64,000 bases of DNA, taken from RYN-230 sp963711705 (GTDB taxonomy: Bacteria; Actinomycetota; Actinomycetes; Streptosporangiales; Streptosporangiaceae). The stretch spans positions 1 to 64,000 of the forward strand of contig CAVQFM010000012.1 of NCBI GenBank assembly GCA_963711705.1. Reading direction: 5' to 3'. The notes under the pieces were generated by a model. That model saw only the letters and a program-made list of their open reading frames with translations. It was not told the origin of the DNA and searched no databases. Position numbers and translations under genes: made by a program. Shown here in pieces: positions 17,443-26,604 of the stretch; the stretch's first letter is position 1, and the number at the start of each line of letters is the position of its first letter.

Positions 17443-18195
17443 GTGGGCGACAATGACGGCTTGGCCGCGAACAATCCGGTATACCTGCGCGTCCTGGAAG
17501 ATCTGCGGGATCAGATCCGGGGCGGTGTGCTCGCGCCCGGGGCGCGGGTGCCCTCGCGGAACGGGATCATCGCCCGGTACGGGGTCGGCGAGACCGCGGC
17601 CAAGCACGCCCTCCAGGTGCTGGCGGCTGAGGGGCTCATCGAGGCGCGCGCCGGGTCCGGGTCCTACGTGCGCCAGCTCCCCGCCGGGGCGCCGCTGGAG
17701 CACGACCGGCTGCACTTCCCCGGCTCCCCGTTCGGGCTGGCCGACGGCCCGGCCGGGAATGGCCAGCCGCCGCGGCTGGCCTGGGAATACCAGTCGCAGC
17801 GGGTCACCGCGCCCGCGCACGTCGCCCAGCGGCTCGGCCTGGCCGAGCGGGATCATCTGGTCACCCGGACCAGGTACCTGATGAGCGTGGACGGCGCGCC
17901 CGTCCAGCTGGCCACCAGCTATGAGCCGGGAGCCGGGCCCGAGCCGGGCCCGCTGGCCGGGGTGGCCGAGCGGCTGCGGGCCATCGGGATTACCGTGGAC
18001 CAGGTGGTCGAGGAGATTTCGGTGCGGCCGGCCCTGTCCGCGGAGTGCGCGGCGCTGAACCTGCCGGCCAGCTCGCCGGTGCTGCTCATCGAGCGGTCGC
18101 ACCGCTGCGCCGAGCGCACGGTCGAGACCGGGGAGATCGTCATCCCCGCCGACCGGTTCCGGCTCCGCTACCGGTTCCCGGTGGCCGCGACGTGA
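17443..18195 (+). CDS. GntR-family regulator with UTRA ligand domain
   Basis: A 250-residue HutC-subfamily repressor. The N-terminal winged helix runs PVYLRVLEDLRDQIRGGVL, LAPGARVPSRNGIIARYGVG and KHALQVLAAEGLIEAR, ending in GSGSYV. After a linker comes the UTRA effector domain (RVTAPAHVAQRLGLAERD ... TRTRYLMSVDGAPVQLATSY ... LLIERSHRCAERTVETGEIV). The start is GTG 17443. Its stop overlaps the GNAT gene (GTGA), so the two are co-translated. The target and effector are not clear; the convergent and upstream genes give no obvious operator. Confidence 0.88.
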   Translation: MGDNDGLAANNPVYLRVLEDLRDQIRGGVLAPGARVPSRNGIIARYGVGETAAKHALQVLAAEGLIEARAGSGSYVRQLPAGAPLEHDRLHFPGSPFGLADGPAGNGQPPRLAWEYQSQRVTAPAHVAQRLGLAERDHLVTRTRYLMSVDGAPVQLATSYEPGAGPEPGPLAGVAERLRAIGITVDQVVEEISVRPALSAECAALNLPASSPVLLIERSHRCAERTVETGEIVIPADRFRLRYRFPVAAT

Positions 18196-18665
18196 TCCGG
18201 CCCGCCCGCCCGGCCGACGTGCCCGTGATCTACCAGCTGATCCGGGACCTGGCCGGGTACGAGAAGGCGCTGCCCGAGGTGACCGGGACCGAGCAGGATC
18301 TGCGCCAGGCCCTGCTGGCCGACTCGCCCGCGGTGTTCGCCCACGTGGCCGAGCATGACGGCGAGGTCGTCGGCTTCGCCCTCTGGTTCCTGAACTTCTC
18401 CACCTGGGCCGGCCAGCACGGGATCTACCTGGAAGATCTGTACGTGCGCCCGGACATGCGGCGGTTCGGCCTGGGCCGGGCGCTGCTAGCCGAACTGGCC
18501 CGGATCTGCGTCGAGCGCGGCTACGCCCGGCTGGAATGGTGGGTGCTGGACTGGAACCAGCCGGCCCGCGCCTTCTACGCCGCGCTGGGCGCGGCCGAGA
18601 TGGACGAGTGGACCGTGCACCGGCTGGCCGGCCCGGCGCTGCGCGCGCTGGCCGGTATGGCCTAG
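18192..18665 (+). CDS. GNAT family N-acetyltransferase
   Basis: A 157-residue acetyltransferase. The GTG at 18192 overlaps the GntR stop. Sequence landmarks are IRPARPADVPVIYQLIRDLA at the N-terminus and EVVGFALWFLNFSTWAGQHG. The acetyl-CoA loop region is IYLEDLYVRPDMRRFGLGRA (R/Q-x-x-G-x-G/A), followed by WVLDWNQPARAFYAALGA. The order LEDLYVRP...WWVLDWN resembles the diamine (spermidine/spermine-type) N-acetyltransferase group, so a small amine is a likely acceptor. It is convergent with the DUF1269 gene and overlaps it by 4 bp. Confidence 0.87.
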   Translation: MIRPARPADVPVIYQLIRDLAGYEKALPEVTGTEQDLRQALLADSPAVFAHVAEHDGEVVGFALWFLNFSTWAGQHGIYLEDLYVRPDMRRFGLGRALLAELARICVERGYARLEWWVLDWNQPARAFYAALGAAEMDEWTVHRLAGPALRALAGMA

Positions 18666-19210
18666 CTCTTGGCCGCCGCGGCCTGGTCGGCCTGCTTGAG
18701 GTCTTCGGCGAGCTGATCGGCGGCCATATCGGTGGCGGTGGACATCATCTTGTTGGCCGCCTTGATGTTCGCCGCGATCTGCTCAGCCAGGTTCGCCTCA
18801 TACACCACCAGCAGCCCGGCCGTGCCCGCGTCGAGCGTGTCCCCCAGGTCCTTCAGGTCGCCGCGGCTCATCCCGCCGTGGGCGTGCCCGGTGACCGCGC
18901 CGATCGCGGCGCCGCCCCCGGCGCCCAGGGCCAGCGCACCCACGATGCCGACCGGCGGGAACAGCGCGGCGGCGACCCCGGCGGCCAGCCCCCAGCCGAG
19001 CCCGACGGCCGCCCCGTGCCGGGTCGGCTGCTCGTGCTTCTTGACGATGCTCACCTTGCCCGCCTCGTCCTTGGCGATGACCGTCGCATCGAAGTCATGC
19101 GACGTCTGCACGGCGTAGTAGAGCGCCTTGACCGCCTCGTAGTCCTCGACCGCAGCAGGCACGTTGTCATACGCCGCTGCCAGCACGTACAGGGTGTCCC
19201 GGGGCGCCAT
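18662..19210 (-). CDS. DUF1269 family protein
   Basis: A 182-residue protein of the DUF1269 family. It has an N-terminal ferredoxin-like half (YVLAAAYDNVPAAVEDYEAV, DATVIAKDEAGKVSIVKKHE). A glycine-rich hydrophobic stretch follows (GLGWGLAAGVAAALFPPVGI then GALALGAGGGAAIGAVTGHA), likely one or two membrane segments. The C-terminal half is helical and amphipathic. Its biochemical role is unknown; some members are membrane-associated and stress-linked. The ATG at 19210 follows GAGGA at a suitable distance. It is transcribed towards the GNAT gene. Confidence 0.8.
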   Translation of the reverse strand: MAPRDTLYVLAAAYDNVPAAVEDYEAVKALYYAVQTSHDFDATVIAKDEAGKVSIVKKHEQPTRHGAAVGLGWGLAAGVAAALFPPVGIVGALALGAGGGAAIGAVTGHAHGGMSRGDLKDLGDTLDAGTAGLLVVYEANLAEQIAANIKAANKMMSTATDMAADQLAEDLKQADQAAAAKS

Positions 19211-19380
19211 CGCGTCCTCCTCAGAGTTTTCTCCCGACGCTAGGCGGCCCGGCCGGCCGGTACCTCACCCGGCGGGAGTGAGATGGCCGCCCGGGTGCCG
19301 GGCGCTTGCCGGCGGCGCGCCGGAATGCGAGGATCAGCCGTGGCTGCAATGGTTTGCAGAGGTCCGCCGGGAGGTGCCAG

Positions 19381-21000
19381 ATGACCTGTGACGCGGACAT
19401 CGTGGTGGCCGGGGCCGGGCACAACAGCCTGCTCACCGCCTGCTATCTGGCTAAGGCGGGCTACCGGTGCCTGGTGCTGGACGCGCGGCCCATTCCCGGC
19501 GGCGGGGCGGCTACCGAGGAACTGCTGCTGCCCGGGTTCGGCATCGACACCTGCGCCACCGGGCACACGATGATCCGGGTCAACCCGGCGCTGAGCCGGG
19601 ACGAACTGGGCCTGGTGGCCGGCTACGGGCTGCGCTACGCCGAACCGGACCCGGTCGCACAGGTGGCGTTCCCGGACGGCCAGCAGTTCACCATGTGGCT
19701 GGACCCGGACCGGACGGCCGCCGAGGTCGCCCGGTTCTCGGCGGCGGACGCGGCCGCCTACCTCCGGCTGCTGGACGAGTATGACCAGGTCAAGGACATC
19801 TTCACTCGGTCGCAGTTCACCCCGGTGGGCTTCGGCCCGGCGCTGGACGCGATGCTGGCCGAGCACCCGGCCGGGCGGATCTGGGCCCGGCGGCGCCAGC
19901 TGTCCGCGGTCCAGGTGGTCCAGCACGAGTTCACCAGCCGCCACATCCAGGCGTTCCTGCTGTGGATGGCGTTCCAGGTGTTCCAGCCGGGCGACGAGCC
20001 GGGCTCCGGGGTGCTGCCCTACGCGCAGACGTTCGGCCGCCAGCGGCGCAGCTGGTCCATCCCGCTCGGCGGCTCCGGTCAGCTGACCGCCGCGCTCACC
20101 GGTTACCTGGCCGACCACGGCGGCGCCGTGCGCTGCGGCCAGCGGGTCACCCGGCTGCTGCTGGACGGCGGCCGGTGCGCCGGGGTGGCGACCGAGGACG
20201 GCACCGAGTACCGGGCGGGCACCGCGGTGGTCTCCACTATCCACATCAAGCACCTGCGGGACATGGCGCCCGCCAGCGCCTGGCCCGCCGAATTCCACTA
20301 CGGGGTGGACACCTACGACGTGGGCGTGCCCGGCTTCGCCAGCTACTACTGCACGGCCGCCGCGCCGGAGTTCGCGGCCGGGAGCGGCCCGCGCAGCGCG
20401 GTGTCCGCAGGCCTGGCCGGCTGGCCGGAGGACGTGCTCCAGTTCGGCGCCGACCTGCGGGCCGGGCGGTTCATCGGCGAGCCGCCGTGGCTGCTGGCGG
20501 CCACGCCGACGCTGGCCGACCCCGGCCGCGCCCCGGCGGGCCAGCACACGGTGAAGATCCTGACCCCGCAGACCTACCAGCCGCCCGCGGGCCAGGGCGG
20601 CTGGGCCCACGCCAAGCACGGCCATGCCCGCCGCCAGCTGGACCGGCTGCGCCAGGCCGCGCCGAACTTCACCGACGAGGTGATCCTGGCCAGCCTGGTC
20701 AAATCGCCCGCGGACATCGAGGAACTCAACCCGCACATGATCCACGGAGCGTTCCACGGCGGGAACCGGGGCCCGGCGTTCAGCGGGCCACTGCGCCCGG
20801 TCCCGGGCTGGGCCACGCACCGGATGCCCATCCCCGGCCTCTACCAGACCGGCGGGAGCACCCATCCGGGCGGGTCGATCACCGGCGCTCCCGGCCGGAA
20901 CGCCGCCATCGTGCTGCTGCACGATCTCGGGCACGACCCGGCCGAGGTGATGAGCGCCCCGGCGGCCCGGGCCCGGGGTCAGGCGAACGTGCGCGGGTGA
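19381..21000 (+). CDS. FAD-dependent oxidoreductase, phytoene-desaturase-like
   Basis: A 539-residue NAD(P)/FAD-binding amine-oxidase-superfamily protein. The dinucleotide fold is at the N-terminus (DIVVAGAGHNSLLTACYLAK, then LVLDARPIPGGGAATEELLL). The middle has the substrate-domain segment GSGVLPYAQTFGRQRRSWSI, followed by PLGGSGQLTAALTGYLADHG and GAVRCGQRVTRLLLDGGRC. The end carries the FAD-contacting PGLYQTGGSTHPGGSITGAP. This layout fits carotenoid-desaturase-like enzymes found outside carotenoid pathways. ATG 19381 has GGGAGG about 6 bases upstream and is better than 19306. It is tail-to-tail with the DapA-like gene (22-bp overlap), so it may belong functionally to that catabolic block, but the substrate is not deducible. 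Confidence 0.83.
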   Translation: MTCDADIVVAGAGHNSLLTACYLAKAGYRCLVLDARPIPGGGAATEELLLPGFGIDTCATGHTMIRVNPALSRDELGLVAGYGLRYAEPDPVAQVAFPDGQQFTMWLDPDRTAAEVARFSAADAAAYLRLLDEYDQVKDIFTRSQFTPVGFGPALDAMLAEHPAGRIWARRRQLSAVQVVQHEFTSRHIQAFLLWMAFQVFQPGDEPGSGVLPYAQTFGRQRRSWSIPLGGSGQLTAALTGYLADHGGAVRCGQRVTRLLLDGGRCAGVATEDGTEYRAGTAVVSTIHIKHLRDMAPASAWPAEFHYGVDTYDVGVPGFASYYCTAAAPEFAAGSGPRSAVSAGLAGWPEDVLQFGADLRAGRFIGEPPWLLAATPTLADPGRAPAGQHTVKILTPQTYQPPAGQGGWAHAKHGHARRQLDRLRQAAPNFTDEVILASLVKSPADIEELNPHMIHGAFHGGNRGPAFSGPLRPVPGWATHRMPIPGLYQTGGSTHPGGSITGAPGRNAAIVLLHDLGHDPAEVMSAPAARARGQANVRG

Positions 21001-21992
21001 CCATTGCGCGTCACCCGGGCCGCCTCGCCGGTGCCCGGGATGAGCCCGACCGCGGCCAGGTCGGCGGCGAGTTCGGCCTGCTGCGCGTGGGTGTGGGTGA
21101 GCAGTGGCGGGCGGACCGGGCCGCCGGACATGCCGACCAGCCCGGCCCACGTCTTGATCGAGGCGATCGCGTCGGTCCGGCGGGCCTGGCCGTGCAGCCA
21201 TTTCGCGGCCACCGCGCGCACCGGATCCAGCGTCGCGGCCAGCTGCGCCGCGGCCGCGAAGTCGCCGCCGCGGGCCAGCGCGGTGTACTCGCGCATCGGC
21301 TGCCACTGCGGGGTCTGGTACAGGTACGGCGCGGCCGAGGACATGAACAGCCGCTGCCCGTGCTCGCGCATGTTCTCCAGCCAGGTGCCCTCGTTCGGCT
21401 CGCAGACCAGGATCTGCTCCCCCACCCGGGCCAGTACCTCCAGGTAGCGGGCGTGGTCGCGGCCGACCTTGATGCCGCACACGTTGTCGAGCGCGGCCAG
21501 CCGCTCGATCAGGTCCAGGGACAGCGACACCCCGGAGTAGGCGGTGTCGAACAGCCAGATCCCAATGTCAGCGCCCGCGCACACCGTCTCGAACCACCGG
21601 TACAGCCCCTCGTCCGAGGCGGGCGGGTAGTACGGGTTGATCAGCGCCGCGAAGTCCGCGCCCGCCTTCTGCGCGTGCCGCGTCAGCTCGATGGCCTGGC
21701 AGGCGGAGGTGTGCCCGGTGTGCGCGATTACCGGGCATTTCCCGCGGACGGTGTCCACCACCACCTCCACCAGGCGGCGCCGCTCGCTGCCTGACAGCGA
21801 CCAGAACTCGCTCATCACCCCGCCGCAGAACACCCCGTCGATGTGCAGGCTGCCGGTCAGCCGGTCCAGGTCGCGGCGCAGCCCGGCCAGGTCGAGCGCG
21901 CCCTGGCCGTCGAACGTGGCGGTGGTCGCGGCCCAGATCCCGGTCAGGCACTCGCGGGCGGCCTGCTTGGCTTCCGTCCTGGTGTAGTCCAT
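20979..21992 (-). CDS. DapA/NanA-family lyase (class I aldolase or dehydratase)
   Basis: A 337-residue (beta/alpha)8 barrel of the dihydrodipicolinate synthase/N-acetylneuraminate lyase superfamily. The Schiff-base lysine lies in NVCGIKVGRD (about residue 175), and the catalytic tyrosine in ALINPYYPPASDEG. The pyruvate-carboxylate contact region GVFCGGVMSEFWSLSGSER is clearly divergent from true DapA (which has GTTGE). The tail after the barrel (TRNGHPRTFA) is extended. It is therefore not the lysine-pathway enzyme, more likely a catabolic 2-keto acid aldolase or dehydratase. It is the last gene of the minus-strand catabolic run that starts at 31239. Confidence 0.82.
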   Translation of the reverse strand: MDYTRTEAKQAARECLTGIWAATTATFDGQGALDLAGLRRDLDRLTGSLHIDGVFCGGVMSEFWSLSGSERRRLVEVVVDTVRGKCPVIAHTGHTSACQAIELTRHAQKAGADFAALINPYYPPASDEGLYRWFETVCAGADIGIWLFDTAYSGVSLSLDLIERLAALDNVCGIKVGRDHARYLEVLARVGEQILVCEPNEGTWLENMREHGQRLFMSSAAPYLYQTPQWQPMREYTALARGGDFAAAAQLAATLDPVRAVAAKWLHGQARRTDAIASIKTWAGLVGMSGGPVRPPLLTHTHAQQAELAADLAAVGLIPGTGEAARVTRNGHPRTFA

Positions 21993-22010
21993 GCCCGTCC
22001 TCCGGGTCGC

Positions 22011-22760
22011 TCAGCTGACTGGTGCCCAGGCACTGCGGTCCCCGGGCACGGCCCACACCGTGCCCGCTGGCGGCGGGGCCCAGAACTCGACGAATGAGAA
22101 CGCCGCGTCGGTGTCGTTGACCAGCCAGTGCACCTCACCCGGGCCGACATACCCGCTCATCCCGGCGCGCAGCCGGCAGACCTGCTGCTCGGTGCACAGC
22201 AGCCCGGCCCCGGCCAGCACGCAGAACACGTGATGGCAGGCGGTGTGCGAGTGGGCAGCCGTGGTGTCCCCTGGCTGGTAGGTGACCCGGCCGGCCCGGA
22301 TCCGCTCGGCGGCCACCGGAACCGACTCGGTGATCAGGTCCAGCCGGTCCCGGCTGTCCCGGGTGGACACCAGATGCGGCAGCTCGGCCGCGCTGAACAG
22401 CCGGGGCGCGGCGGCCGGCCCGGCGGCGCGTCCCGGTACCAGGGCGAGCAGCGCGTCGAGCCCGGCCCGGCCCGCCCGCAGCACGACCCGCGGGCACCCG
22501 GGCAGCCACAGCACGCTCTCCGGGGCCAGCGCGAACCGGCGGCCACCGGCCTCCGCGGTACCCGACCCAGCGGCCAGGTACAGCAGCCCCTCCGGGGCTC
22601 CCAGCCTGATCGCCGGGCTGGCCGCCAGCGGGCCCAGCCGCCAGCGCCAGGCCCGCATCGGCACCGGCGCACCTAACAGCTGCGGGGTGACCCAGGCCTG
22701 CTGCGCCCACCCCGGCCCCTGCCGGGCCGACCGGGAACCGGGATCCGCGACGACTGGCAT
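22011..22760 (-). CDS. Cupin-domain protein (bicupin)
   Basis: A 249-residue protein with two beta-barrel halves. The C-terminal one has a normal metal-site pattern (TAAHSHTACHHVFCVLAG with His residues, then GYVGPGEVHWLVNDTD with Gly-x-x-His). The N-terminal half (LLYLAAGSGTAEAGGRRFAL) has lost the histidines. ATG 22760 follows GAGGAG at 8-base spacing; the upstream GTG at 22877 lacks a site. Bicupins of this layout include dioxygenases and isomerases acting on hydroxyacids or ketoacids. It sits between the amidohydrolase and the DapA-like gene, which suggests a ring-opening or keto-acid step. The reaction is not assignable. Confidence 0.75.
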   Translation of the reverse strand: MPVVADPGSRSARQGPGWAQQAWVTPQLLGAPVPMRAWRWRLGPLAASPAIRLGAPEGLLYLAAGSGTAEAGGRRFALAPESVLWLPGCPRVVLRAGRAGLDALLALVPGRAAGPAAAPRLFSAAELPHLVSTRDSRDRLDLITESVPVAAERIRAGRVTYQPGDTTAAHSHTACHHVFCVLAGAGLLCTEQQVCRLRAGMSGYVGPGEVHWLVNDTDAAFSFVEFWAPPPAGTVWAVPGDRSAWAPVS

Positions 22761-22903
22761 TGGCTGGCTCCTCGTCCCCACCGGGCTGCGGGCGCCCGAG
22801 GCCAGCAGGGAGATCATGGCTCGGTAAGCGTCCGGACTTGAACGTACCCCCACGACGTTCGGCTCGTCGAGAGTCACCGGGCCGGCGGTGCGCGATCCCG
22901 TGC

Positions 22904-23887
22904 TCAGTCACCGGCCAGGCCCAGCAGCCGGGTCGCGTTGCCGCCCAGGATCAGCTCGGCCTCCGGGCCGAGGCCGAGCCCGCGCACCTCGCCCACCGGG
23001 TCGTCGGTGCCCATGTCGAACGGCCGGTCCGAGCCGAGCAGCACCTGCCCCGGGCCGGCGTACCGGACCAGGCCGGCCAGCAGGTCCGCGTCGTGGGTGA
23101 CGGTGTCGTAGTAGAACCGGCGCAGCGAGGCGTCCGGCCCGCCGGTGATCCGCGCGGCCGCCTCGGGCCGCAGCCGGTAGGCCCGGCGCAGCCGCCCGCG
23201 GACCACCGGCAGCGCGCCACCGCCATGCGCGAGCAGCACCCGCAGCCGCGGGAAGCGTTCCAGCACCCCGGCCATGGCCAGCTGCGCGGCGGTGATCGCG
23301 GTTTCCAGCGGGTTGCCGACCGAATTCCACAGGTAGTAGTCGTCCAGCGCGGGGATGCCCAGCCCCCGGGTGGTCGGGTGGATGAAGACCAGCGCGCCGG
23401 TGGCCTCGGCCGCTTCCCAGAACGGCAGGAAGAAGTCGTCGCCCAGGTACCGGCCGCCCACGCTGGACGGGATTTCCACCCCGCGCAGGCCGGCCGCGAG
23501 CAGGCTGGGCAGTTCCCGGGCGGCCAGGCCAGGATCCTGCACCGGCAGCGCGCCGACCGCGCTGAGCCGCCCGGGCTGCCCGGCCACCAGCCGGGCCAGG
23601 GCGTCGTTCTGCACCTGGCAGACGAGCCGGGCCTCGCCCGGTGCGGCGTCCACCGGCACCAGGCTGATCCATGGCGACAGCAGCAGGTGGCTGACCCCGG
23701 TGCTGGCCGCCGCGTCGAGCATGATCCCGGCATCGCTGAACTCGCCCAGCACCGAGGTCAGTGACCGCCCGCGGAACCGGACGGACGGCCGCCCGTCCTC
23801 GGTGCCCAGCACCGGCCGCCAGTCCCCGGGCACCGAACGGGCCGTGATCTCCGGCACGATGACGTGACAGTGCGCGTCAACGATCAA
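22904..23887 (-). CDS. Amidohydrolase-2 family metal-dependent hydrolase/decarboxylase
   Basis: A 327-residue ACMSD-like barrel. Metal ligands are seen in MIVDAHCHVIVP (HxH at the N-terminus), LVFIHPTTRG, VLLAHGGGALP and VLLGSDRPFD, in the usual order. The group contains aminocarboxymuconate-semialdehyde, gamma-resorcylate and related decarboxylases and lactone or oxalomesaconate hydrolases. The His and Asp residues are all present, so it should be active. The ATG overlaps the livF stop by 4 bp (ATGA), so it is in the transporter operon. Together with the cupin and DapA-like genes it suggests breakdown of a carboxylated ring or sugar-acid. The specific substrate is unknown. Confidence 0.85.
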   Translation of the reverse strand: MIVDAHCHVIVPEITARSVPGDWRPVLGTEDGRPSVRFRGRSLTSVLGEFSDAGIMLDAAASTGVSHLLLSPWISLVPVDAAPGEARLVCQVQNDALARLVAGQPGRLSAVGALPVQDPGLAARELPSLLAAGLRGVEIPSSVGGRYLGDDFFLPFWEAAEATGALVFIHPTTRGLGIPALDDYYLWNSVGNPLETAITAAQLAMAGVLERFPRLRVLLAHGGGALPVVRGRLRRAYRLRPEAAARITGGPDASLRRFYYDTVTHDADLLAGLVRYAGPGQVLLGSDRPFDMGTDDPVGEVRGLGLGPEAELILGGNATRLLGLAGD

Positions 23888-24753
23888 TGGCTGGTTCCCG
23901 GCCCGGTCCCGTTCGCCGACGGCTCCGGCGGCTCAGCTGCGGCTGGGCCGGGCTCGGCGGCCCGGGCCTCGGCCGCCCGGGTTTCCGGTGTCTCCTGGTC
24001 CGACACCGCGCCGCCCAGGTACAGCGCGCCGATCTCCGGGTGGTTCAGCACCTCGTGGCCGGTGCCGGCCAGCCGGACCTGGCCGTTTTCCAGCACCACG
24101 CCGTGCGTGGACAGCCGCAGCCCGGCCCGGGCGTTCTGCTCGACCAGCAGGATGGTCTTGCCCTGGGCGTGCATCATCCGGACCGCGTCGAACACCGACT
24201 TGAGCACCTTGGGGGACAGGCCCATCGACGGCTCGTCCAGGATGACCAGGCGCGGGTCGAGCATCAGGCAGCGGGCGAATTCCACCAGCCGCTGCTGGCC
24301 GCCGGACAGGCTGCCCGCCTTCGTCCCCAGCCAGTCGGTCACCTGCGGGAACATTTCCAGCACGCTGGCCAGGCGGCGGTCGGCCAGCCCCCGCTGGCGG
24401 ATGATGTACCCGCCCAGCATGACGTTCTCGCGCACGGTCATGTCGCGGAACAGGCTGTGGTTCTGCGGGACCAGCACCACCCCCGCGTCCAGCACCTGCC
24501 GGGGGGTGCGGCCGGACAGCCGCTCGCCGTGCAGGCTGACCGAGCCGAGCCGCGGCCGGAGCAGCCCGCTGATCGTGGCCAGCAGCGTCGACTTGCCGGC
24601 CCCGTTCGGGCCCACCACGCAGGTGATGCCGCCGTCGGCCACCTGCATGCTGACCCCGCGCAGCACGTCCCCGCCGCCGTAGCCGGCCACCACGTCCTGT
24701 ACCACCAGCGCGGTCTCGGCCGTGGTGACCCAGTCAGCTGACGGGGATGTCAT
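23884..24753 (-). CDS. livF: Branched-chain amino acid-type ABC importer ATPase LivF
   Basis: A 289-residue HAAT-family ATP-binding subunit. Walker A is GPNGAGKST, the Q-loop is VLVPQNHSLF, the signature is LSGGQQRLVEFAR, and Walker B is LVILDEPSMG. It has an extended Ala/Pro-rich C-terminal tail (about 40 residues) beyond the usual ~235, of no recognised function. The 5' end overlaps livG by 20 bp and the 3' end overlaps the amidohydrolase by 4 bp. LivF and LivG form the cytoplasmic ATPase pair energising LivH/LivM. Confidence 0.93.
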   Translation of the reverse strand: MTSPSADWVTTAETALVVQDVVAGYGGGDVLRGVSMQVADGGITCVVGPNGAGKSTLLATISGLLRPRLGSVSLHGERLSGRTPRQVLDAGVVLVPQNHSLFRDMTVRENVMLGGYIIRQRGLADRRLASVLEMFPQVTDWLGTKAGSLSGGQQRLVEFARCLMLDPRLVILDEPSMGLSPKVLKSVFDAVRMMHAQGKTILLVEQNARAGLRLSTHGVVLENGQVRLAGTGHEVLNHPEIGALYLGGAVSDQETPETRAAEARAAEPGPAAAEPPEPSANGTGPGTSH

Positions 24754-25513
24754 CGCCGTCCTCCGCCGTCCCGAGATAGGCGTCCAGGACCCGGGGATCG
24801 GTCCTGATCACCTCCGGCGGCCCGCTGACCACCGCCGTGCCGTAGTCGAGAACCGTGACCTGGTGGCACAGGCCCATGACGAAATCCATGTTGTGCTCCA
24901 CGATGAGGAATGTCGTGCCCTGCTCGTTGAGCTGCCGGATCCGGTCCGCGATCGTGGTGATCAGGGTCGGGTTCACCCCGCCGGCCGGCTCGTCGAGCAG
25001 CACGATCGCCGGGTCGGCCATCAGCACGTAGGACAGCTCCAGCAGCTTGCGCTGGCCGTAGGACAGCGTCTCGGCCAGCGCCCCGGCGTGGCTGGCGATG
25101 CCGGTGAACTCCAGCAGTTCCCCGGCCCGGCGCCGGGTGGCCGGGCCGCCCGCCCGGGCCAGCGGGTTGCGCAGCCAGCCGTGCCCGCGCTCGGCGTGCT
25201 GCGCGGCCACGATCATGTTCTCCATCACCGTGAGCCGGGAGAACACCCGGGTGAGCTGGAAGGTGCGGCCGATGCCGGCCGCGAACACCTTGTCCGGTGC
25301 GTGGTTGGTGATCTGCTGGCCGCCCAGCCAGACCTCGCCGCTGTCCACCCGCTCGTAGCCGGTGATCACGTTGAACAGCGTGGTCTTGCCCGAGCCGTTG
25401 GGCCCGATCAGGCCGGCGATGCTGCCCTCGGCCACGTCCAGGGTGCAGTCCGCCAGCGCGTGCACCCCGCCGAACGCCTTGCTCACCCCGGCGGTGCGCA
25501 GCAGGGCGGTCAT
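24734..25513 (-). CDS. livG: Branched-chain amino acid-type ABC importer ATPase LivG
   Basis: A 259-residue ATP-binding subunit. The GPNGSGKTTLFN Walker A, the LivG-specific long insert with RTFQLTRVFSRLTVMENM, the signature LSYGQRKLLELSYVL and the Walker B IVLLDEPAGG are all present. ATG 25513 overlaps the livM stop (ATGA); the in-frame upstream start at 25612 would lie inside livM and is rejected. It pairs with LivF. Confidence 0.93.
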   Translation of the reverse strand: MTALLRTAGVSKAFGGVHALADCTLDVAEGSIAGLIGPNGSGKTTLFNVITGYERVDSGEVWLGGQQITNHAPDKVFAAGIGRTFQLTRVFSRLTVMENMIVAAQHAERGHGWLRNPLARAGGPATRRRAGELLEFTGIASHAGALAETLSYGQRKLLELSYVLMADPAIVLLDEPAGGVNPTLITTIADRIRQLNEQGTTFLIVEHNMDFVMGLCHQVTVLDYGTAVVSGPPEVIRTDPRVLDAYLGTAEDGDDIPVS

Positions 25514-26604
25514 CGCGTACTCCCGGTTGGGCTGGTGCTGGATGGGCTGGTGCGCGGCACCGCTGGGCTGCCGGGCGGGGCCGCCCCGCCGGGGGCGCGC
25601 CGCCGGGCCCACCGGGCCTGCCAGCTGGTCGCCAGCTCCCGCCCGGTGGGCACGATGCCCCGCGGCAGCACCAGGATGACCAGCAGGAACAGTACGCCGA
25701 GGGCGATCTCACCGGTGTACCCGTTGGTGAACGTGATCGCCACCCACTGCTGGAGCGGCTCCAGGATCAGCGCGCCCAGTACCGGGCCGGCCAGGGTGCC
25801 GAACCCGCCCAGGAACGCCATCAGCGCCACGGTCACGTCGAACACCGGGTTGAACGCGGTCTCGGGGAGCGCCTGGCCGATGAAGAACCACCACAGCCCG
25901 CCGACCATGCCGGTGATCGCGCCGGATATGACGAACGCGGTCAGCTTCACCCGCATCGTGCGCACGCCCAGGCCGCGCGCCCGGTCCTCGTCGTCCCGGA
26001 TGGCCAGCAGCTGCAGGCCGAACCGGGAGTGCCGGATCAGCCAGGACAGGATGATGGTGCCGACCGCGATGATCAGCCCGACGTAGTAGAAGGGGTTGTT
26101 GTAGGTATCCGCGCTCCACAGGAAGAAGGGGCTGCTGATGCCCTGGTTCCCGCCGGTGAAGGGCAGGTTGAACGCCATCAGCTGGAAGATGAAGAAGATG
26201 GCGATGGTGATCACCACGAACGTGTGCCGCCGGACCCGCAGCGCGATCAGCCCGAACGGCACGGCGATCACCGCCGACACCAGCCCGGCCAGCGGCAGCA
26301 GCCAGAAAATGGTGCCGCCGATCACCTTCCAGTGCTCGGTCAGCAGCCCGACCGTGTAGGCGCCGGTGCCGAAGAACACCGCGTGGCCGAGCGAGATGTA
26401 CCCGGAGTAGCCGGAGAACAGGTTCCAGGCGGCCACCGCGGCCACGTAGATCATCGTGAGCACGGCGAACTGGGTGTAGAGCGCGTCGCTGACCACCAGC
26501 GGGAAGATAGCCGCGATCACCAGCAGGATCGCCGTCCCGCCCAGCCGGGCCAGCCGGGCGCGGCGGTCCCCGGTGGCCGGCGCCGCGGCGGTGGGCGCGC
26601 TCAC
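25510..26604 (-). CDS. livM: Branched-chain amino acid-type ABC permease LivM
   Basis: A 364-residue multi-pass permease. GTG 26604 overlaps the livH stop (GTGA). The frame is open for another 640 bp upstream, but only as a shadow of livH. Typical LivM features are LFSGYSGYISLGHAVFFGTG at the second helix pair, a basic loop FGLIALRVRRHT, and the EAA-like segment LAIRDDEDRARGLGVRTMRV. The C-terminal helix set is GFGTLAGPVLGALILEPL. About 8-9 membrane spans are expected. A Pro/Ser-rich tail (TSPSSTSPTGSTR) follows. Confidence 0.92.
   Translation of the reverse strand: MSAPTAAAPATGDRRARLARLGGTAILLVIAAIFPLVVSDALYTQFAVLTMIYVAAVAAWNLFSGYSGYISLGHAVFFGTGAYTVGLLTEHWKVIGGTIFWLLPLAGLVSAVIAVPFGLIALRVRRHTFVVITIAIFFIFQLMAFNLPFTGGNQGISSPFFLWSADTYNNPFYYVGLIIAVGTIILSWLIRHSRFGLQLLAIRDDEDRARGLGVRTMRVKLTAFVISGAITGMVGGLWWFFIGQALPETAFNPVFDVTVALMAFLGGFGTLAGPVLGALILEPLQQWVAITFTNGYTGEIALGVLFLLVILVLPRGIVPTGRELATSWQARWARRRAPGGAAPPGSPAVPRTSPSSTSPTGSTR

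Noticed and set aside
20979..21992. Lysine-pathway dapA
   Set aside because: The conserved GTTGE-type pyruvate site is replaced and the gene sits in a catabolic operon, so a biosynthetic role is unlikely.
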